A stretch of 44,249 nt of DNA from a virus. The stretch covers positions 1 to 44,249 of the IMG/VR virus record IMGVR_UViG_3300008219_000022; one strand, written 5' to 3'. The notes under the pieces are model-generated. The model made no database searches, was not told the DNA's origin, and saw nothing but the letters and a program-made list of their open reading frames with translations. The position numbers and the translations under genes are program-made. Shown piece by piece: positions 1 to 9,964 of the stretch. Within the stretch, counting starts at the first letter, position 1, and every line of letters starts with the position of its first letter.

Positions 1-3000
1 AACTAATCAAGATGCGTTTAAAAGTTTCGTAGCAGAAGAGATTAGAGATGAAGATTGGGATAACCCTGCTAAGATTGGTAGAAAGATCATGGAGTGGTCT
101 GAAAATCCCTACGAATATGTAAACGGTAAGCAAGTATTTGTAGACGTAGAAGGCGAATCTCCGTTGGGTCAGTGGAGAATGGAAGATAATCCTCATCAAA
201 AGATTCCGGTTAGGGATAAAAATGGGAAGGTAAGGTTAGATAAATATGGCAACCCCATAATGAGAATGGTTGATTTTGATAATGACGCTGAAGTAGCGGA
301 GTGGCACAAGAGAATGGATCATACTATTGCTGTTCTTATGATGAGAAATGAAATGCTTCTTAGAGTTACAGAACCCGAGAAGCCGCCTCTGTCAAAATAT
401 AAAGCTGAAGATAATATGGATGAACTCGAAGCCGAAGTATTGAGTCAGTGGTGGGAGCATTCTCAAGAAGCTGCTATAGATCATACTAATGCGCAAAGAC
501 TACAACAAGATAGTGTTAGGAATGCTGATGGTTCTCGAAACCAAGCAAGCATAGATTATTTCTCTAAGGGTATAGGTTTACTGGTCCCAGTCGCAGGACA
601 TCCTATGACCTTCAGAGGGTCCGCAGAACATACAATGACAGAACTACGACACGATACAGAAGATATGGTATTCGAGTCTACAGACAAACCAAGGGGATAC
701 ATGTCTTGGGCTCCTGAAACTAGGAGAATGCCTTATCACAATAAGGGCAACCTATACCTTCAGAATAAAGCTTATCATGCCGCTGAACGAGAGATGATGA
801 GTCCTATTGAAGAAGTATCGGCTATGTTAGACCAACCCTTAGAAAACCCTGATCACTTAATTCCAGTAACTAGTAGAGGATTCGAGAAACCTTGGAATAG
901 AGAAACTCTTCCAATGGGTCCAGATGTTAAGTCTGATTATCTAGACTATCTTATGGGATTAGATGCTAATGCACCTGAGATGGTAGCTAATGTTGTTGAG
1001 ATGAAGATGAGTAAGTGGGCAATAGAACGTGGCTTTGAGGCAGAGATGCTTGATCCAGAAATGGTACCGTACTTGTATTTAGTATATAGGTTTGATCAAA
1101 AACTTGAACATGAAATGGACCAGATCATTTCTGCTGTACGCTATGGAGATAAAGGACTAACTAACGAAGAGAAACTACTACAAGCCCGTAATACATACCT
1201 CGAAGGATTCCACGCGCTGTTCCAATTATCTCGGGATATTAGATACAAAGAGATGTCTTCCTTACTTATGGAAACTAAGGGACATGAAATTGGTATTTTA
1301 AATCCAGACTTAGCAGATAGAACGCTATATGATATCCTGACAAGTCCATATTCGGAGAATAATCCATTCTCTGTCTTATCCGGACCAACCCTTATTCACA
1401 AAGCTTTGAAAAAAAGCTTAGTTCCTACAGAGCACTTTATAATTGAAGAGGGGGTTAATCCGGGCGAAACAATTAAACTAGAAGAGACGGCCATACATCC
1501 CTTACTTGTTCAGTCTGTGGATGAGTTGGAGTTTCTTGTAGGAGTACTGTGGGATGGGTATATATCTGAAGCTATAGAAACATATATAGGTATTGTTAAG
1601 GAGCCCGCACTAAAGAAACAATTAAGAGTTATTGCTAATCAAAGAGATATACAATCCTTTAACGCTATTCCTCCAGATCACAGAGAAGCTATTATTAATG
1701 TAGCTAGAGAGAAAGCTGTACTAGCAAATGATCCTGTATTCTCCTTTGATTTTATTGTAGAGAGTGTTGAGGGTAGAAATGACCTTGTTAAGTTAATACA
1801 GCAGCAGCCAACGAAGGATGAACGTACTGATAAAATGATTTTACGTAATCCTATGGGTGGCCCCTTTACTATGCTTATGAGAGTTCCAAGAACGGTAATC
1901 GGAACAAACATGAAACTCGGTATTACACCAATGGGTGCTTTACTGATGCTTTCGTCACATAAGAACTATCCTTTTATCGAAAGAATAGAAACCGCGATGC
2001 GTACCAACAAGCCAACAGGTCGCTATCGATCTAATGCCGAAGGTAAGCCTGAGTTAGTTCGATCTGATGCTGAAGAGATGGCTGATTACTTCGGCTACAG
2101 TGAAACTGAAAAGATGAACAGAGAAAGAGTCTTAAGTGAAGCAATGGAGATTATAGTAGATCGTGTTGAATCAGGACACACCGTTGCTCATATGCTTGTT
2201 GATGGTTCTCGTTCATCTGGTAATATTAAACCTAGAGTTGTAGACTGGATTAATTATTATAGACCAGATGCTGGACTTAGACCTAATGCATTACCCTTCT
2301 TTATTGAGTCTTTAATCTCTCCAATTACTACAGCTATGAAGAGACTATCTAGTTTAGGTTTGCTTGAGATGAATATTATGGCTAGGGCTGCACCAGAAAG
2401 AACTATGTGGTCTCAACATAATCCTACCAAAGCAGTAGAAATCTTAACATCGCTAGGTTTAGATGAAGCTGAAGCAGCTAATATTATTGAAATCCAAAGC
2501 AACCCTAATTGGATATACGATACAGATAATGTTATATCTATTGATATTGAAACTACGATGGACTTGGAACAACGTATTGTAGGTATTGGTGGTGTTGAAA
2601 GAACACTTGAAGCAGCAGGAAGAGTGGGGTTTAAAAAGGGTAAGCATTTCTCGCCTACTCGTTCAGTAAGCGGAAGTGAAGCTAGAGCTTTATTAAAGAT
2701 GTTGAAGCAGCATTTGTTAGCGGGAGGCAAGGTAGTTACTTATAATGGAAATAGTTTTGACCTTAGAAAGTTAGGTATCCTTGCTAATGATCTTAATACT
2801 GCGCAGATAGTTGCTGAACTTAGTATTGACTTAATGCAAAACAACATGCTCGCTGATTCTAAGTTTTTAGGTGGTGACATTACACAAAGTCTAAACTGGA
2901 CTTTAAATAGTTTGCTTAAAGGATTAAAACTCGGTGAGAAGAGTGAAGAGGGTATGTTTGCTGCTGCCTTAAAAAAGAGAGGCACGCGAGTTAATGGTGA

Positions 3001-6000
3001 ACCAGTAGTGGTTACCGAGAAAGATTTGAGTTTAGCTTTTGAGCGTGCTGGATCTCCTATACAGGCTGACGCAATTAGAAGAAAAATTGCGGAGATAAAT
3101 GAAAGATCGCCGGAAGCATCTATGGATCTATATAACAAATATATTTCAGAAGATGCAGAGTTTAACGAAAAAATTCTAAAGGAATTAGTTAGACGAACAA
3201 CGCCGGTTGATATTGAGGCTGCCTCTGAAGGACCGTTCCGAGGGACGGTAAAAGGAAAAGCAAAGACAACCTTTAAAACTATTGTTCCAACTTGGAATAT
3301 AGAAATGGAACATAGTAGCCCTCACTCACAAGCTAACTCAAGAGGGTTGAGTCTTATTCATGATCTAACTGGGGTTAGAGAATCTTATATGGATGTGTAT
3401 ACAGATGGGGTTGATCTTGAGCATAGAACTATTCAAGAACTCCTTGTAACTACACTACAACTAACTGATGGGAATATTAAAAACCCAGCAACCATACGAG
3501 CTATTATACTTGGGCTTATGTTACGGCAACCCGATATTGAGATGGGCGAGGTTAGAGTATTCTTCCCCCTGATGTCACGAGAAACAGCGGCAGAAAAAGA
3601 AAAGTTTGATGCTGATGTTTCTAGTGCTTACCTTAGAGTTAAGGGTGAGTTTAATCAGCTTATGTCAATCCTAAATGCAACCGATAGTCAACAGTTTAAT
3701 GATTTTTATTGGGATGCTAGATCATACGTAGATCAGATTAGCGAGGGAGAACGTACTGTTTCTGGTGATTCCGATATTACTATTGACTTCCTTGCTTATC
3801 TGCAGGAGATATATGATATTGAAGATATGTCTACCGAGATGCATTCTTCAGCAGAGGCGGCATTAGCTTCTGTATTAGATACTCATGTGTTTGATAGAGA
3901 TCCGGATTTATTTAATGAGCTGCATCTTAAAAGCAGAGATCTTCGAAATCACGATAACTTCTCATCTGCTGTTCCTGAGTTGGGTAAACTATCCCTTAAG
4001 ATAAAAGAGGCTGTTGACGGTGGTCGCCTTTCTGAGGCTCAAGCTAGAATGATAAGAGCAATTCTTGGTAAGTGGTTTAAGTATGCTCCTGATATGGTTC
4101 TTGAGGTTAATTTTGAATTCTTAGATAGTGAGTGGGTTGATAATTCTGGGAAACAGCGAAGAGGATCCGCAGAAAAATCAGGTGGTAGGTATACAATTAG
4201 AATTGGTAATCAATTAGTTGGGCGAAGAGATGCATTAAGTGTGGCGTATTTAGTGGCTGAGGAGATTGGCCATATTGGTAGAATGATGTTTATCGAGAAT
4301 GATTCATACCACTATAGAGAGTGGAGAACGTTATTCTTACGCGAGCGGAGTAAACAGGGTGGCGGAACACTGAAGAAACTTGTTATGGCTTTCCATAACG
4401 GCCAGTGGAATAAGGCTGCTCAAGATGAGTATGCTAGAATTATGAACGATACTACGGGCGAAGAGTTTATTGCGGCCCTGACAGGGTATCATTTAGTACA
4501 CGATTCCTTAGAATTACTAAGGCAGGTTGAAGCCAATACTCCTCTAACTTCCGAAGAAGCGGGATTCTTTGCAAAGACACAAACCATAATTGATAAAATC
4601 TTTGCCTTTATTGGTAAGATATTAGATAGAGTATCTTCTGTATTCTCAGACTTTAAATCAACCGAGCCAGCTGAATACGAAAGAGCCATTAACTTAATCA
4701 GAAGAACTCTAGGACAGGATGCAACCAAGACAAGTAGAAATACGATAGCTGATGTAGGTAACCCTGATATGGGACCGCTGTATATGTCTACAGAAGGAAC
4801 ACAACAACAATCTACGGTGGAGAATACAGAGAACGAATTACTAGCTACCCTACAATCTCTTGATGAAGTTAAGAGAAGAATGGGTGAATTAGAGGACGCT
4901 ATACACCATAACTTCTATACTCCCGAGGCACCTGAAAGTGAATCCGGAAAGTTTGAAAAGGAGTGGGAGGAGTTGAGTAAGGAGCGTGGTCAGCTAGAGA
5001 ATAGGCGTGATACTCTTGGCGGTAATAAAATAACACCGCTTGGTATTACTACAGGTGAATTCCTTATAGGTCGGGAAAACCTTAAGAATCAATATAGTGT
5101 TAGAAGCGGGGACTTCTCAGTTGAAACATATGGTCCAGATCTTCTTGATGTTAAGAGAATATTCGTTGAAGGTACTCCTCATGATCAACAGATTCTTGCT
5201 ACACAGATACTGATGGATATGACTAAAATGATGCGGGGGAATGACGGACGCTTTATGGCTGAAGCTACTAAGGCAATACAGCAGCTTCCTTACTTTAACA
5301 GGCCGGGTGGTATTGGTTCTAAAGTAAAACAGTTTATGACTATGCTTGCTACTGGTAGTACTGAATCCGGTGCTACTTGGAATTCTCCCTTTACTTTACT
5401 TGTTATGTTATCAACAATGATTGACAACTCAATGAGTACTATGGCAGGACATTGGGGTAATATGGATGGCATACCCCATGTCTTAGGTTCTGTTCAGCAG
5501 ATTGACCAAATATCTACTGAGATTAGAAACTCTATGGAAAGAGTCTACGATGATATTATTGGGCCTATTGAATCAACCGTTCGATTTAGAACTCAGGTAT
5601 TAGGGAATACTGCCGGAAACGAGAAAACAAGAGATACCTTTGCTAAAGAAGTGTGGACTAAGTTAGTAAAACAAATGGCAGGAGAAGCGTATGAGTACAC
5701 GGATGCATTGCTTGTAAACAGCACAGAGCTAAGAAAGGAAGCAGATAATATTGTAACTAACTATGCTGCATTACTAGGTATTGTAAACCATATGGGGGTC
5801 GAAGTAGGTGTTATGGATAGAGCTTTTGATGAAGCTATTCCTTTTATGTTTGCGAATGCTAAGGTACAAGATCAGCCGGTTTATAATAACTTTAGAGAAG
5901 AAATGGGTAAGGTTATTGGAGATCGTATTGTTACGGAATCTCAGAATATAGATCTTAAAACAAGAAGAATGTGTCCTTATACTTTATACGCAATGGGCGA

Positions 6001-8722
6001 GCTTCCTCATTTGGCTGATCCCGAAGTAGGGCTAAAAGAGTTAGCTGAGTTAGAAACTAAGAACCCACAACTCTGGAAAGAAATTATGGCAATGGCCGAA
6101 TTAATGAGGCAACGCCAGAGCGAAAGAAGCACATCTTATGATAGCACACTAACTAGACTTGCAAGTATTAAAACAAATGAAGAATACCGTAGCTTACTTA
6201 CAAATAAAACTTCTACTATTGAACAACACAATACTTATGTTAACTATGTTATACCAGCTATAGCTCAAATTATGAGGTATATGCGATACAAAAAGAATAA
6301 GTTTAGTGCTGACTACTTGGGGTTTAATAGTGAAAACACACGAATTACCGCTGGTTGGTGGAGTAAGTATAGGGCTGAGGCAAAGAAACCTAATCAAGCT
6401 CGTCTAGATATACTTAGAGGTCAGTCTATAGATTCCAGACTTGCGACTCTTGGGGTCGTTGAAGGAAAATCCGCAAGACAGCAGTCTCCTACTATCAGCA
6501 GTCCTGTAAGTGTTCATGTGGCAAACATTATGAATGGTGCTGGACGAAAGATATACTTCTCTAATGATTGGGCTATTCCTCCGGTCCACGAAGTTATGAA
6601 TAATCCTGCGATTGCAGATATGCTTATCTGGGGGCCAGAAACAATTTCAGATGGTATCATGAAACATCTTGGGCAGAGGATTGCAGAGCAATCTATGTAT
6701 ATGGATAAGTATGGGATTAAGGCTACTACTGGCGATGTGTTAGGTATCTTTAGGAATGTACTGGGTATGGGTAATCTTTTTAATAGTGACGGTAGTCGTA
6801 TAAGTGCTAAAGACAGTGATATACTTACTAAAGCAATGGGTGTATTAGAGATCAAGTATAATACTATTTTAGGTAAACAGGAAAGTAATAGAGACTCAGC
6901 CGATGAAACTCTAAACTTTATTACAAGATATGCTCCAGATGTTGTTAGAATTGTCTTTGGCACAAACCTTACTATGGCTACGCTTGTAGTAGAGAATACT
7001 ATGAATATGATTGATCAACTACTTGGTCGAGGTAGTATGGGTGGTTTTATTAAGGCTGCCGTTGCCCCTCTTATGGGACTTGATCCTAACATTAGAAAGA
7101 ATGTTGCAAGAGATATGGCAGAGATTATCCGAATATTTAACCAAGGCCGGATACCAGACTATGCTCGGCCAGATATTGATGTAAGGTCGGAGTGGTATCA
7201 AAGGTTACCTCAGTGGTTAGGTGAGCGTAATATGCACCTTGCAGGAATACTGCATCAAATGATTGCTACCTCACGAGCTACGATCTTTAGAGGATGGTTA
7301 CAGCAAGCTACGGTTGGTGGAGATGGCAGTAAGCTAAAAGAGTTCTTGCGTTTACATAAGCAGGTTGATCCTAAAGAATGGGATACTGTAGATGGGCGTA
7401 AGATTATTTCTAAGTTAATGTCAAGAGTAGGCCTGCCCGGAACAGACGCAGCAAACATTATGTATTTAATGAATGAGGGTGTTCTGACAAACGATAATGT
7501 AGATATCCTTGCTAAGATGGTTAACAGTCCTAAGGGAGATGAGTATTACAGCTTAGGAGGATTATTAACTAATTTGAATAAAGGTGAGGCATGGGAAGGC
7601 GGTCCTCAGTGGGCTACTACAGATCCAGAATACAAACAATACCTTGATATAATTTCAGGATTAAGAAGAGCAGAAAAAAGATATATCCATGAAATCTTAG
7701 TCGACCCTAATCCCTTTGATACAGCTACGGGCAATAGTAGTTGGGATCTTATCTTTGAAACCTTTAGGCGGTATCCTGTATTATTTGCTTCTCAGCAAGT
7801 TGGACGAAGAAACCAAAGATTCAGCCTTAGACGAAACGCCCTTCATTGGGTTTCATATGCTATGGTTGATTCATTGTATATGTCACTGTTGCTTGTAGCT
7901 GCAGGATATCCTTTAGAAGATATCATCGAGGGATGGGAAGAAGACCCGGTTAAACAATCATTGTTTATGATGGCTAGATTACCACACTTTGGTAGATATA
8001 TAGGCTTGCTTATGGAAACCGTAGTAGGTATCTACGCAAACACACACCGAGAAGCTTTTGGATTTGTACCAGTGGGTGCAATGAACTCCTTCTTGTATAA
8101 TGTTAAGAAGCTGATAGATGGCTGGACAGATGATGAAAAAGATACAGATTGGGCATCAATGGTAATGCTAATGAGAACACTTCCGGTTATAGGCGATGCC
8201 TTAACTAGGATTATATTCTTCTCCGCTATGGGCGAAGAGTGGCAAAGGCAAAACAACTCAATGAGCAGGGGTGCTAAATCATCAAACAAAAAATGGGCAA
8301 CCTATGGTTCTTTTTCTGAGACATCTAATTTACCCCAATATGCCGCAGACTTACGAGAAATCCTTAGAGAACTAGGGTGGGAACCTAAGTTTGAAAACCT
8401 CCCACCAGCAATCCAACAACAACTCCTTCAGGGGTATAATCCCTCCGGTGCTACAGGTACTCCTAAGATGCAATATCCCAATCCTGCAGCAACCCCTGCA
8501 CCGGCTCCTAAGACAACCGCTCCTAGCGTCCCCTCACAGGCTCCTGCTGCCCCCACACCGCGTCCTATGAGACGAGATATAGTGGGGGCTATCCGAGAGA
8601 CGCGGCCTGAGCGAGCTCCTGAGAGCCTTGTAGGAGCTCCTGTGGGGAGTCCCGAATGGGAGGATAGAGAACGTAAGGCACAACAAAGAAGGTACGATAG
8701 AGATGCGGGAATAATCGACTAG
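1..8722 (+). CDS. Giant late/virion protein with embedded DEDDy exonuclease domain (5'-partial)
   Basis: The frame is open from base 2 with no stop, so the gene begins upstream; the first Met is at 89 and 2,877 residues follow it. Numbering from that Met, residues 815-1030 carry a full DnaQ-like set: IDIET (D819, E821), YNGNSFD (D891) and YISED (Y1018, D1022). Around 1389-1397 there is AEEIGH, which looks like a zinc-peptidase HExxH with the first His lost. The region 2530-2730 has hydrophobic helices, and 2790-2825 is rich in Pro and Ala. It sits downstream of the tail genes on a circular map, where T7 keeps its internal core and ejection proteins. Size and mixture of domains fit the large polyvalent or ejected proteins of phages (inference). 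I looked for T7-family RNA polymerase motifs, because N4 carries a giant virion polymerase, and saw none. No lytic transglycosylase was seen, but the N-terminus is missing. AGA codons are abundant. Confidence 0.85.
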   Translation, partial: TNQDAFKSFVAEEIRDEDWDNPAKIGRKIMEWSENPYEYVNGKQVFVDVEGESPLGQWRMEDNPHQKIPVRDKNGKVRLDKYGNPIMRMVDFDNDAEVAEWHKRMDHTIAVLMMRNEMLLRVTEPEKPPLSKYKAEDNMDELEAEVLSQWWEHSQEAAIDHTNAQRLQQDSVRNADGSRNQASIDYFSKGIGLLVPVAGHPMTFRGSAEHTMTELRHDTEDMVFESTDKPRGYMSWAPETRRMPYHNKGNLYLQNKAYHAAEREMMSPIEEVSAMLDQPLENPDHLIPVTSRGFEKPWNRETLPMGPDVKSDYLDYLMGLDANAPEMVANVVEMKMSKWAIERGFEAEMLDPEMVPYLYLVYRFDQKLEHEMDQIISAVRYGDKGLTNEEKLLQARNTYLEGFHALFQLSRDIRYKEMSSLLMETKGHEIGILNPDLADRTLYDILTSPYSENNPFSVLSGPTLIHKALKKSLVPTEHFIIEEGVNPGETIKLEETAIHPLLVQSVDELEFLVGVLWDGYISEAIETYIGIVKEPALKKQLRVIANQRDIQSFNAIPPDHREAIINVAREKAVLANDPVFSFDFIVESVEGRNDLVKLIQQQPTKDERTDKMILRNPMGGPFTMLMRVPRTVIGTNMKLGITPMGALLMLSSHKNYPFIERIETAMRTNKPTGRYRSNAEGKPELVRSDAEEMADYFGYSETEKMNRERVLSEAMEIIVDRVESGHTVAHMLVDGSRSSGNIKPRVVDWINYYRPDAGLRPNALPFFIESLISPITTAMKRLSSLGLLEMNIMARAAPERTMWSQHNPTKAVEILTSLGLDEAEAANIIEIQSNPNWIYDTDNVISIDIETTMDLEQRIVGIGGVERTLEAAGRVGFKKGKHFSPTRSVSGSEARALLKMLKQHLLAGGKVVTYNGNSFDLRKLGILANDLNTAQIVAELSIDLMQNNMLADSKFLGGDITQSLNWTLNSLLKGLKLGEKSEEGMFAAALKKRGTRVNGEPVVVTEKDLSLAFERAGSPIQADAIRRKIAEINERSPEASMDLYNKYISEDAEFNEKILKELVRRTTPVDIEAASEGPFRGTVKGKAKTTFKTIVPTWNIEMEHSSPHSQANSRGLSLIHDLTGVRESYMDVYTDGVDLEHRTIQELLVTTLQLTDGNIKNPATIRAIILGLMLRQPDIEMGEVRVFFPLMSRETAAEKEKFDADVSSAYLRVKGEFNQLMSILNATDSQQFNDFYWDARSYVDQISEGERTVSGDSDITIDFLAYLQEIYDIEDMSTEMHSSAEAALASVLDTHVFDRDPDLFNELHLKSRDLRNHDNFSSAVPELGKLSLKIKEAVDGGRLSEAQARMIRAILGKWFKYAPDMVLEVNFEFLDSEWVDNSGKQRRGSAEKSGGRYTIRIGNQLVGRRDALSVAYLVAEEIGHIGRMMFIENDSYHYREWRTLFLRERSKQGGGTLKKLVMAFHNGQWNKAAQDEYARIMNDTTGEEFIAALTGYHLVHDSLELLRQVEANTPLTSEEAGFFAKTQTIIDKIFAFIGKILDRVSSVFSDFKSTEPAEYERAINLIRRTLGQDATKTSRNTIADVGNPDMGPLYMSTEGTQQQSTVENTENELLATLQSLDEVKRRMGELEDAIHHNFYTPEAPESESGKFEKEWEELSKERGQLENRRDTLGGNKITPLGITTGEFLIGRENLKNQYSVRSGDFSVETYGPDLLDVKRIFVEGTPHDQQILATQILMDMTKMMRGNDGRFMAEATKAIQQLPYFNRPGGIGSKVKQFMTMLATGSTESGATWNSPFTLLVMLSTMIDNSMSTMAGHWGNMDGIPHVLGSVQQIDQISTEIRNSMERVYDDIIGPIESTVRFRTQVLGNTAGNEKTRDTFAKEVWTKLVKQMAGEAYEYTDALLVNSTELRKEADNIVTNYAALLGIVNHMGVEVGVMDRAFDEAIPFMFANAKVQDQPVYNNFREEMGKVIGDRIVTESQNIDLKTRRMCPYTLYAMGELPHLADPEVGLKELAELETKNPQLWKEIMAMAELMRQRQSERSTSYDSTLTRLASIKTNEEYRSLLTNKTSTIEQHNTYVNYVIPAIAQIMRYMRYKKNKFSADYLGFNSENTRITAGWWSKYRAEAKKPNQARLDILRGQSIDSRLATLGVVEGKSARQQSPTISSPVSVHVANIMNGAGRKIYFSNDWAIPPVHEVMNNPAIADMLIWGPETISDGIMKHLGQRIAEQSMYMDKYGIKATTGDVLGIFRNVLGMGNLFNSDGSRISAKDSDILTKAMGVLEIKYNTILGKQESNRDSADETLNFITRYAPDVVRIVFGTNLTMATLVVENTMNMIDQLLGRGSMGGFIKAAVAPLMGLDPNIRKNVARDMAEIIRIFNQGRIPDYARPDIDVRSEWYQRLPQWLGERNMHLAGILHQMIATSRATIFRGWLQQATVGGDGSKLKEFLRLHKQVDPKEWDTVDGRKIISKLMSRVGLPGTDAANIMYLMNEGVLTNDNVDILAKMVNSPKGDEYYSLGGLLTNLNKGEAWEGGPQWATTDPEYKQYLDIISGLRRAEKRYIHEILVDPNPFDTATGNSSWDLIFETFRRYPVLFASQQVGRRNQRFSLRRNALHWVSYAMVDSLYMSLLLVAAGYPLEDIIEGWEEDPVKQSLFMMARLPHFGRYIGLLMETVVGIYANTHREAFGFVPVGAMNSFLYNVKKLIDGWTDDEKDTDWASMVMLMRTLPVIGDALTRIIFFSAMGEEWQRQNNSMSRGAKSSNKKWATYGSFSETSNLPQYAADLREILRELGWEPKFENLPPAIQQQLLQGYNPSGATGTPKMQYPNPAATPAPAPKTTAPSVPSQAPAAPTPRPMRRDIVGAIRETRPERAPESLVGAPVGSPEWEDRERKAQQRRYDRDAGIID

Positions 8723-8757
8723 GGGGTCGAGAATTTCTCCGTGGGTATGGATGAGGT

Positions 8758-8773
8758 GGAGGGTATGCCCTCC
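8758..8773 (+). terminator. Hairpin after the giant gene
   Basis: GGAGGG and CCCTCC form a 6-bp stem around TATG, 36 nt after the giant gene's stop, followed by a C/T-rich run. It could end late transcription. There is no clean U-tract, so termination is only likely. Confidence 0.45.
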
Positions 8774-8793
8774 CCCCCTATCCCCTTAAGGCC

Positions 8794-8810
8794 TGACCCT
8801 TGTAGGGTCA
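8794..8810 (+). promoter_or_regulatory. Leader hairpin of early gene 1
   Basis: TGACCC and GGGTCA form a perfect 6-bp stem around TTGTA. The hairpin ends 21 nt before the ATG at 8832, with CAACCCACAGGAGG between them. It is the first of a series of such hairpins in front of the early genes. Confidence 0.6.
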
Positions 8811-8831
8811 CAACCCACAGGAGGTGATACT

Positions 8832-9017
8832 ATGGTATCATCCGATGTCCGGCGTAATACTAGCTCGCAAGAGCAGTGTTCCGATTGCGGGCGCTTCATA
8901 TCGCACGAGCAGAGTCACCTCTGCGCGTGCATCACAGTGGCTGTCTGTGATGCGGATGGAAACCGCATCGAGATCCCACTGTGTCCGAAGTGCGTTGCAA
9001 TTGCACAGGGTAAGTAA
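8832..9017 (+). CDS. Small cysteine-rich protein, likely zinc-binding
   Basis: A 61-residue protein not recognised by name. Cysteines fall in CxxC C16/C19, C31/C33 and CPKC C51/C54, a layout expected of a small zinc ribbon or treble-clef fold. The start at 8832 follows a strong AGGAGGTGAT at 8819-8828. It is the first gene after the giant late gene and stands alone between hairpins, which fits an early host-takeover protein (inference). A frame overlapping on the same strand starts a little earlier but has no ribosome binding site. Confidence 0.7.
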   Translation: MVSSDVRRNTSSQEQCSDCGRFISHEQSHLCACITVAVCDADGNRIEIPLCPKCVAIAQGK

Positions 9018-9061
9018 ACCCTGACGCACTCGACACCGCTTCGACTGCGGATGAATAGTCG

Positions 9062-9110
9062 AAACACCCCCTGCGTCCTCAACCGCCGATGGTTGAGGAG
9101 TATGGTGTTT
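9062..9110 (+). other. Two-tier hairpin between early genes 1 and 2
   Basis: An outer 7-bp stem (AAACACC with GGTGTTT) encloses an inner 8-bp stem (CCTCAACC with GGTTGAGG, loop GCCGAT). No U-tract follows. It may protect or process the mRNA end, or act as a terminator. Confidence 0.5.
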
Positions 9111-9153
9111 GTTGGGACTGGCCGCCCAGCACTGATGAGACAGGCCAATGGTC

Positions 9154-9169
9154 TGACCCTTCGGGGTCA
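9154..9169 (+). promoter_or_regulatory. Leader hairpin of early gene 2 (UUCG loop)
   Basis: TGACCC and GGGTCA pair around a TTCG tetraloop, a very stable loop in RNA. Both stem arms and the following CAACCCA match the hairpin at 8794-8810. It ends 20 nt before the ATG at 9190. Confidence 0.6.
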
Positions 9170-9189
9170 CAACCCAAAGGAGTACTATA

Positions 9190-9525
9190 ATGAGCGATGC
9201 TCAATGGTACAACATATCGGCGTTAGTGCTTGCACTAGCTGGGCTGACACTTGTGATCTGGCATCACTGGGGACACATCTGTGCTTCCTTAGTCAGGGAC
9301 GAACCGAAAGGTTCTGAACAGACTGTAACTCTGGTTCCACTTAGGTGGCATCAGGATCAGTGGGTCAGTGACGAAGTGGCTGAGCGTTTCTATAGAAAGC
9401 GCAGTCCAGTTACGCTAATCGTTGGTCCTCAAACTTCGGACACTCTGGATCAAGTCCAGATGAAGAAGCGTAGGGATGCGATTGTGCTTCCCGATCAGTC
9501 GGGATTGATCACCCATCAACGATGA
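9190..9525 (+). CDS. Small membrane-anchored early protein
   Basis: A 111-residue protein of unknown family. Residues 9-35 form one hydrophobic segment (ISALVLALAGLTLVIW), then a polar, charged C-terminal part, so it is probably anchored in the inner membrane. The start follows AAAGGAG at 9176-9182. It lies between its own leader hairpin and a 12-bp hairpin at 9546-9572. Early phage membrane proteins often affect superinfection or host physiology, but nothing here shows which. Confidence 0.7.
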   Translation: MSDAQWYNISALVLALAGLTLVIWHHWGHICASLVRDEPKGSEQTVTLVPLRWHQDQWVSDEVAERFYRKRSPVTLIVGPQTSDTLDQVQMKKRRDAIVLPDQSGLITHQR

Positions 9526-9545
9526 GGTGATCACGCCGAGTCACC

Positions 9546-9572
9546 TCTCCGGGTACCGCTGGTATCCGGAGA
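9546..9572 (+). terminator. 12-bp hairpin after early gene 2
   Basis: TCTCCGGGTACC pairs with GGTATCCGGAGA (one G-U) around GCT. There is no U-run after it, so it may be a processing or stability element. A smaller stem (GATCACC with GGTGATC) lies just upstream at the gene's end. Confidence 0.5.
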
Positions 9573-9683
9573 GACTTAAGAGAGTACTACCATGCTTCTC
9601 ATGGAGGGGAAGTCGGGAAGAGTGGTTTTAGTATTGTCTCAGTGTACCAGCCCTCGCCGTAAGGTGTGGTGCTGACTTTTGAG

Positions 9684-9701
9684 ATGACCTGCGTAGGTCA
9701 T
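9684..9701 (+). promoter_or_regulatory. Leader hairpin of early gene 3
   Basis: ATGACCT and AGGTCAT form a 7-bp stem around GCGT, 23 nt before the ATG at 9725. The spacer AACTCTAACACGAGGAGG resembles that of the next gene. Confidence 0.6.
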
Positions 9702-9724
9702 AACTCTAACACGAGGAGGTCATT

Positions 9725-9934
9725 ATGACCGCCCCCCCCCGAAGGTTCTGGGTTCCACCTTCCCCAGAAGATAAGAACGCTGAAGGTATCACTGAGGATG
9801 ACAAGCAGCTCACGGCACGTGCGATTGACACCGTGCTCGGCAATCCTTATCCTCGTAACCGTCGGCTTCTCACAAGCTGGGAAGGCGAACTCGCTACTCA
9901 TCTGGATCATGTCACCGTGATCCGTGTGAGCTAG
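9725..9934 (+). CDS. Small early protein, unknown
   Basis: A 69-residue protein with a proline-rich start (MTAPPRRFWVPPSPEDK) and a mixed-charge body. No family was recognised and no membrane segment is visible. The start at 9725 follows GAGGAGG. A leader hairpin lies upstream and a 10-bp hairpin downstream (9965-9993), as for the neighbouring early genes. The run of C at 9729-9736 could be prone to slippage. Confidence 0.65.
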   Translation: MTAPPRRFWVPPSPEDKNAEGITEDDKQLTARAIDTVLGNPYPRNRRLLTSWEGELATHLDHVTVIRVS

Positions 9935-9964
9935 TCAGTCCTTAACTGGACTTAACAACCAAAC

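Noticed and set aside
1-8722. Giant protein as an N4-type virion RNA polymerase
   Set aside because: No RGR, motif A, motif B or motif C pattern was found; the only clear catalytic set is DEDDy exonuclease. The missing N-terminus could still change this.
9131-9160. CTGATGAGA near 9133, the first core strand of a hammerhead ribozyme
   Set aside because: No GAAA core strand or third stem follows in the right place; TGAC stands where GAAA should be.
8838-9170. Long minus-strand frames opposite the first early genes
   Set aside because: No ribosome sites; they are shadows of plus-strand genes and hairpins.
9592-9666. 24-codon ORF between early genes 2 and 3
   Set aside because: No usable ribosome binding site and no leader hairpin; the ATG lies in a small stem (CCATG/CATGG).
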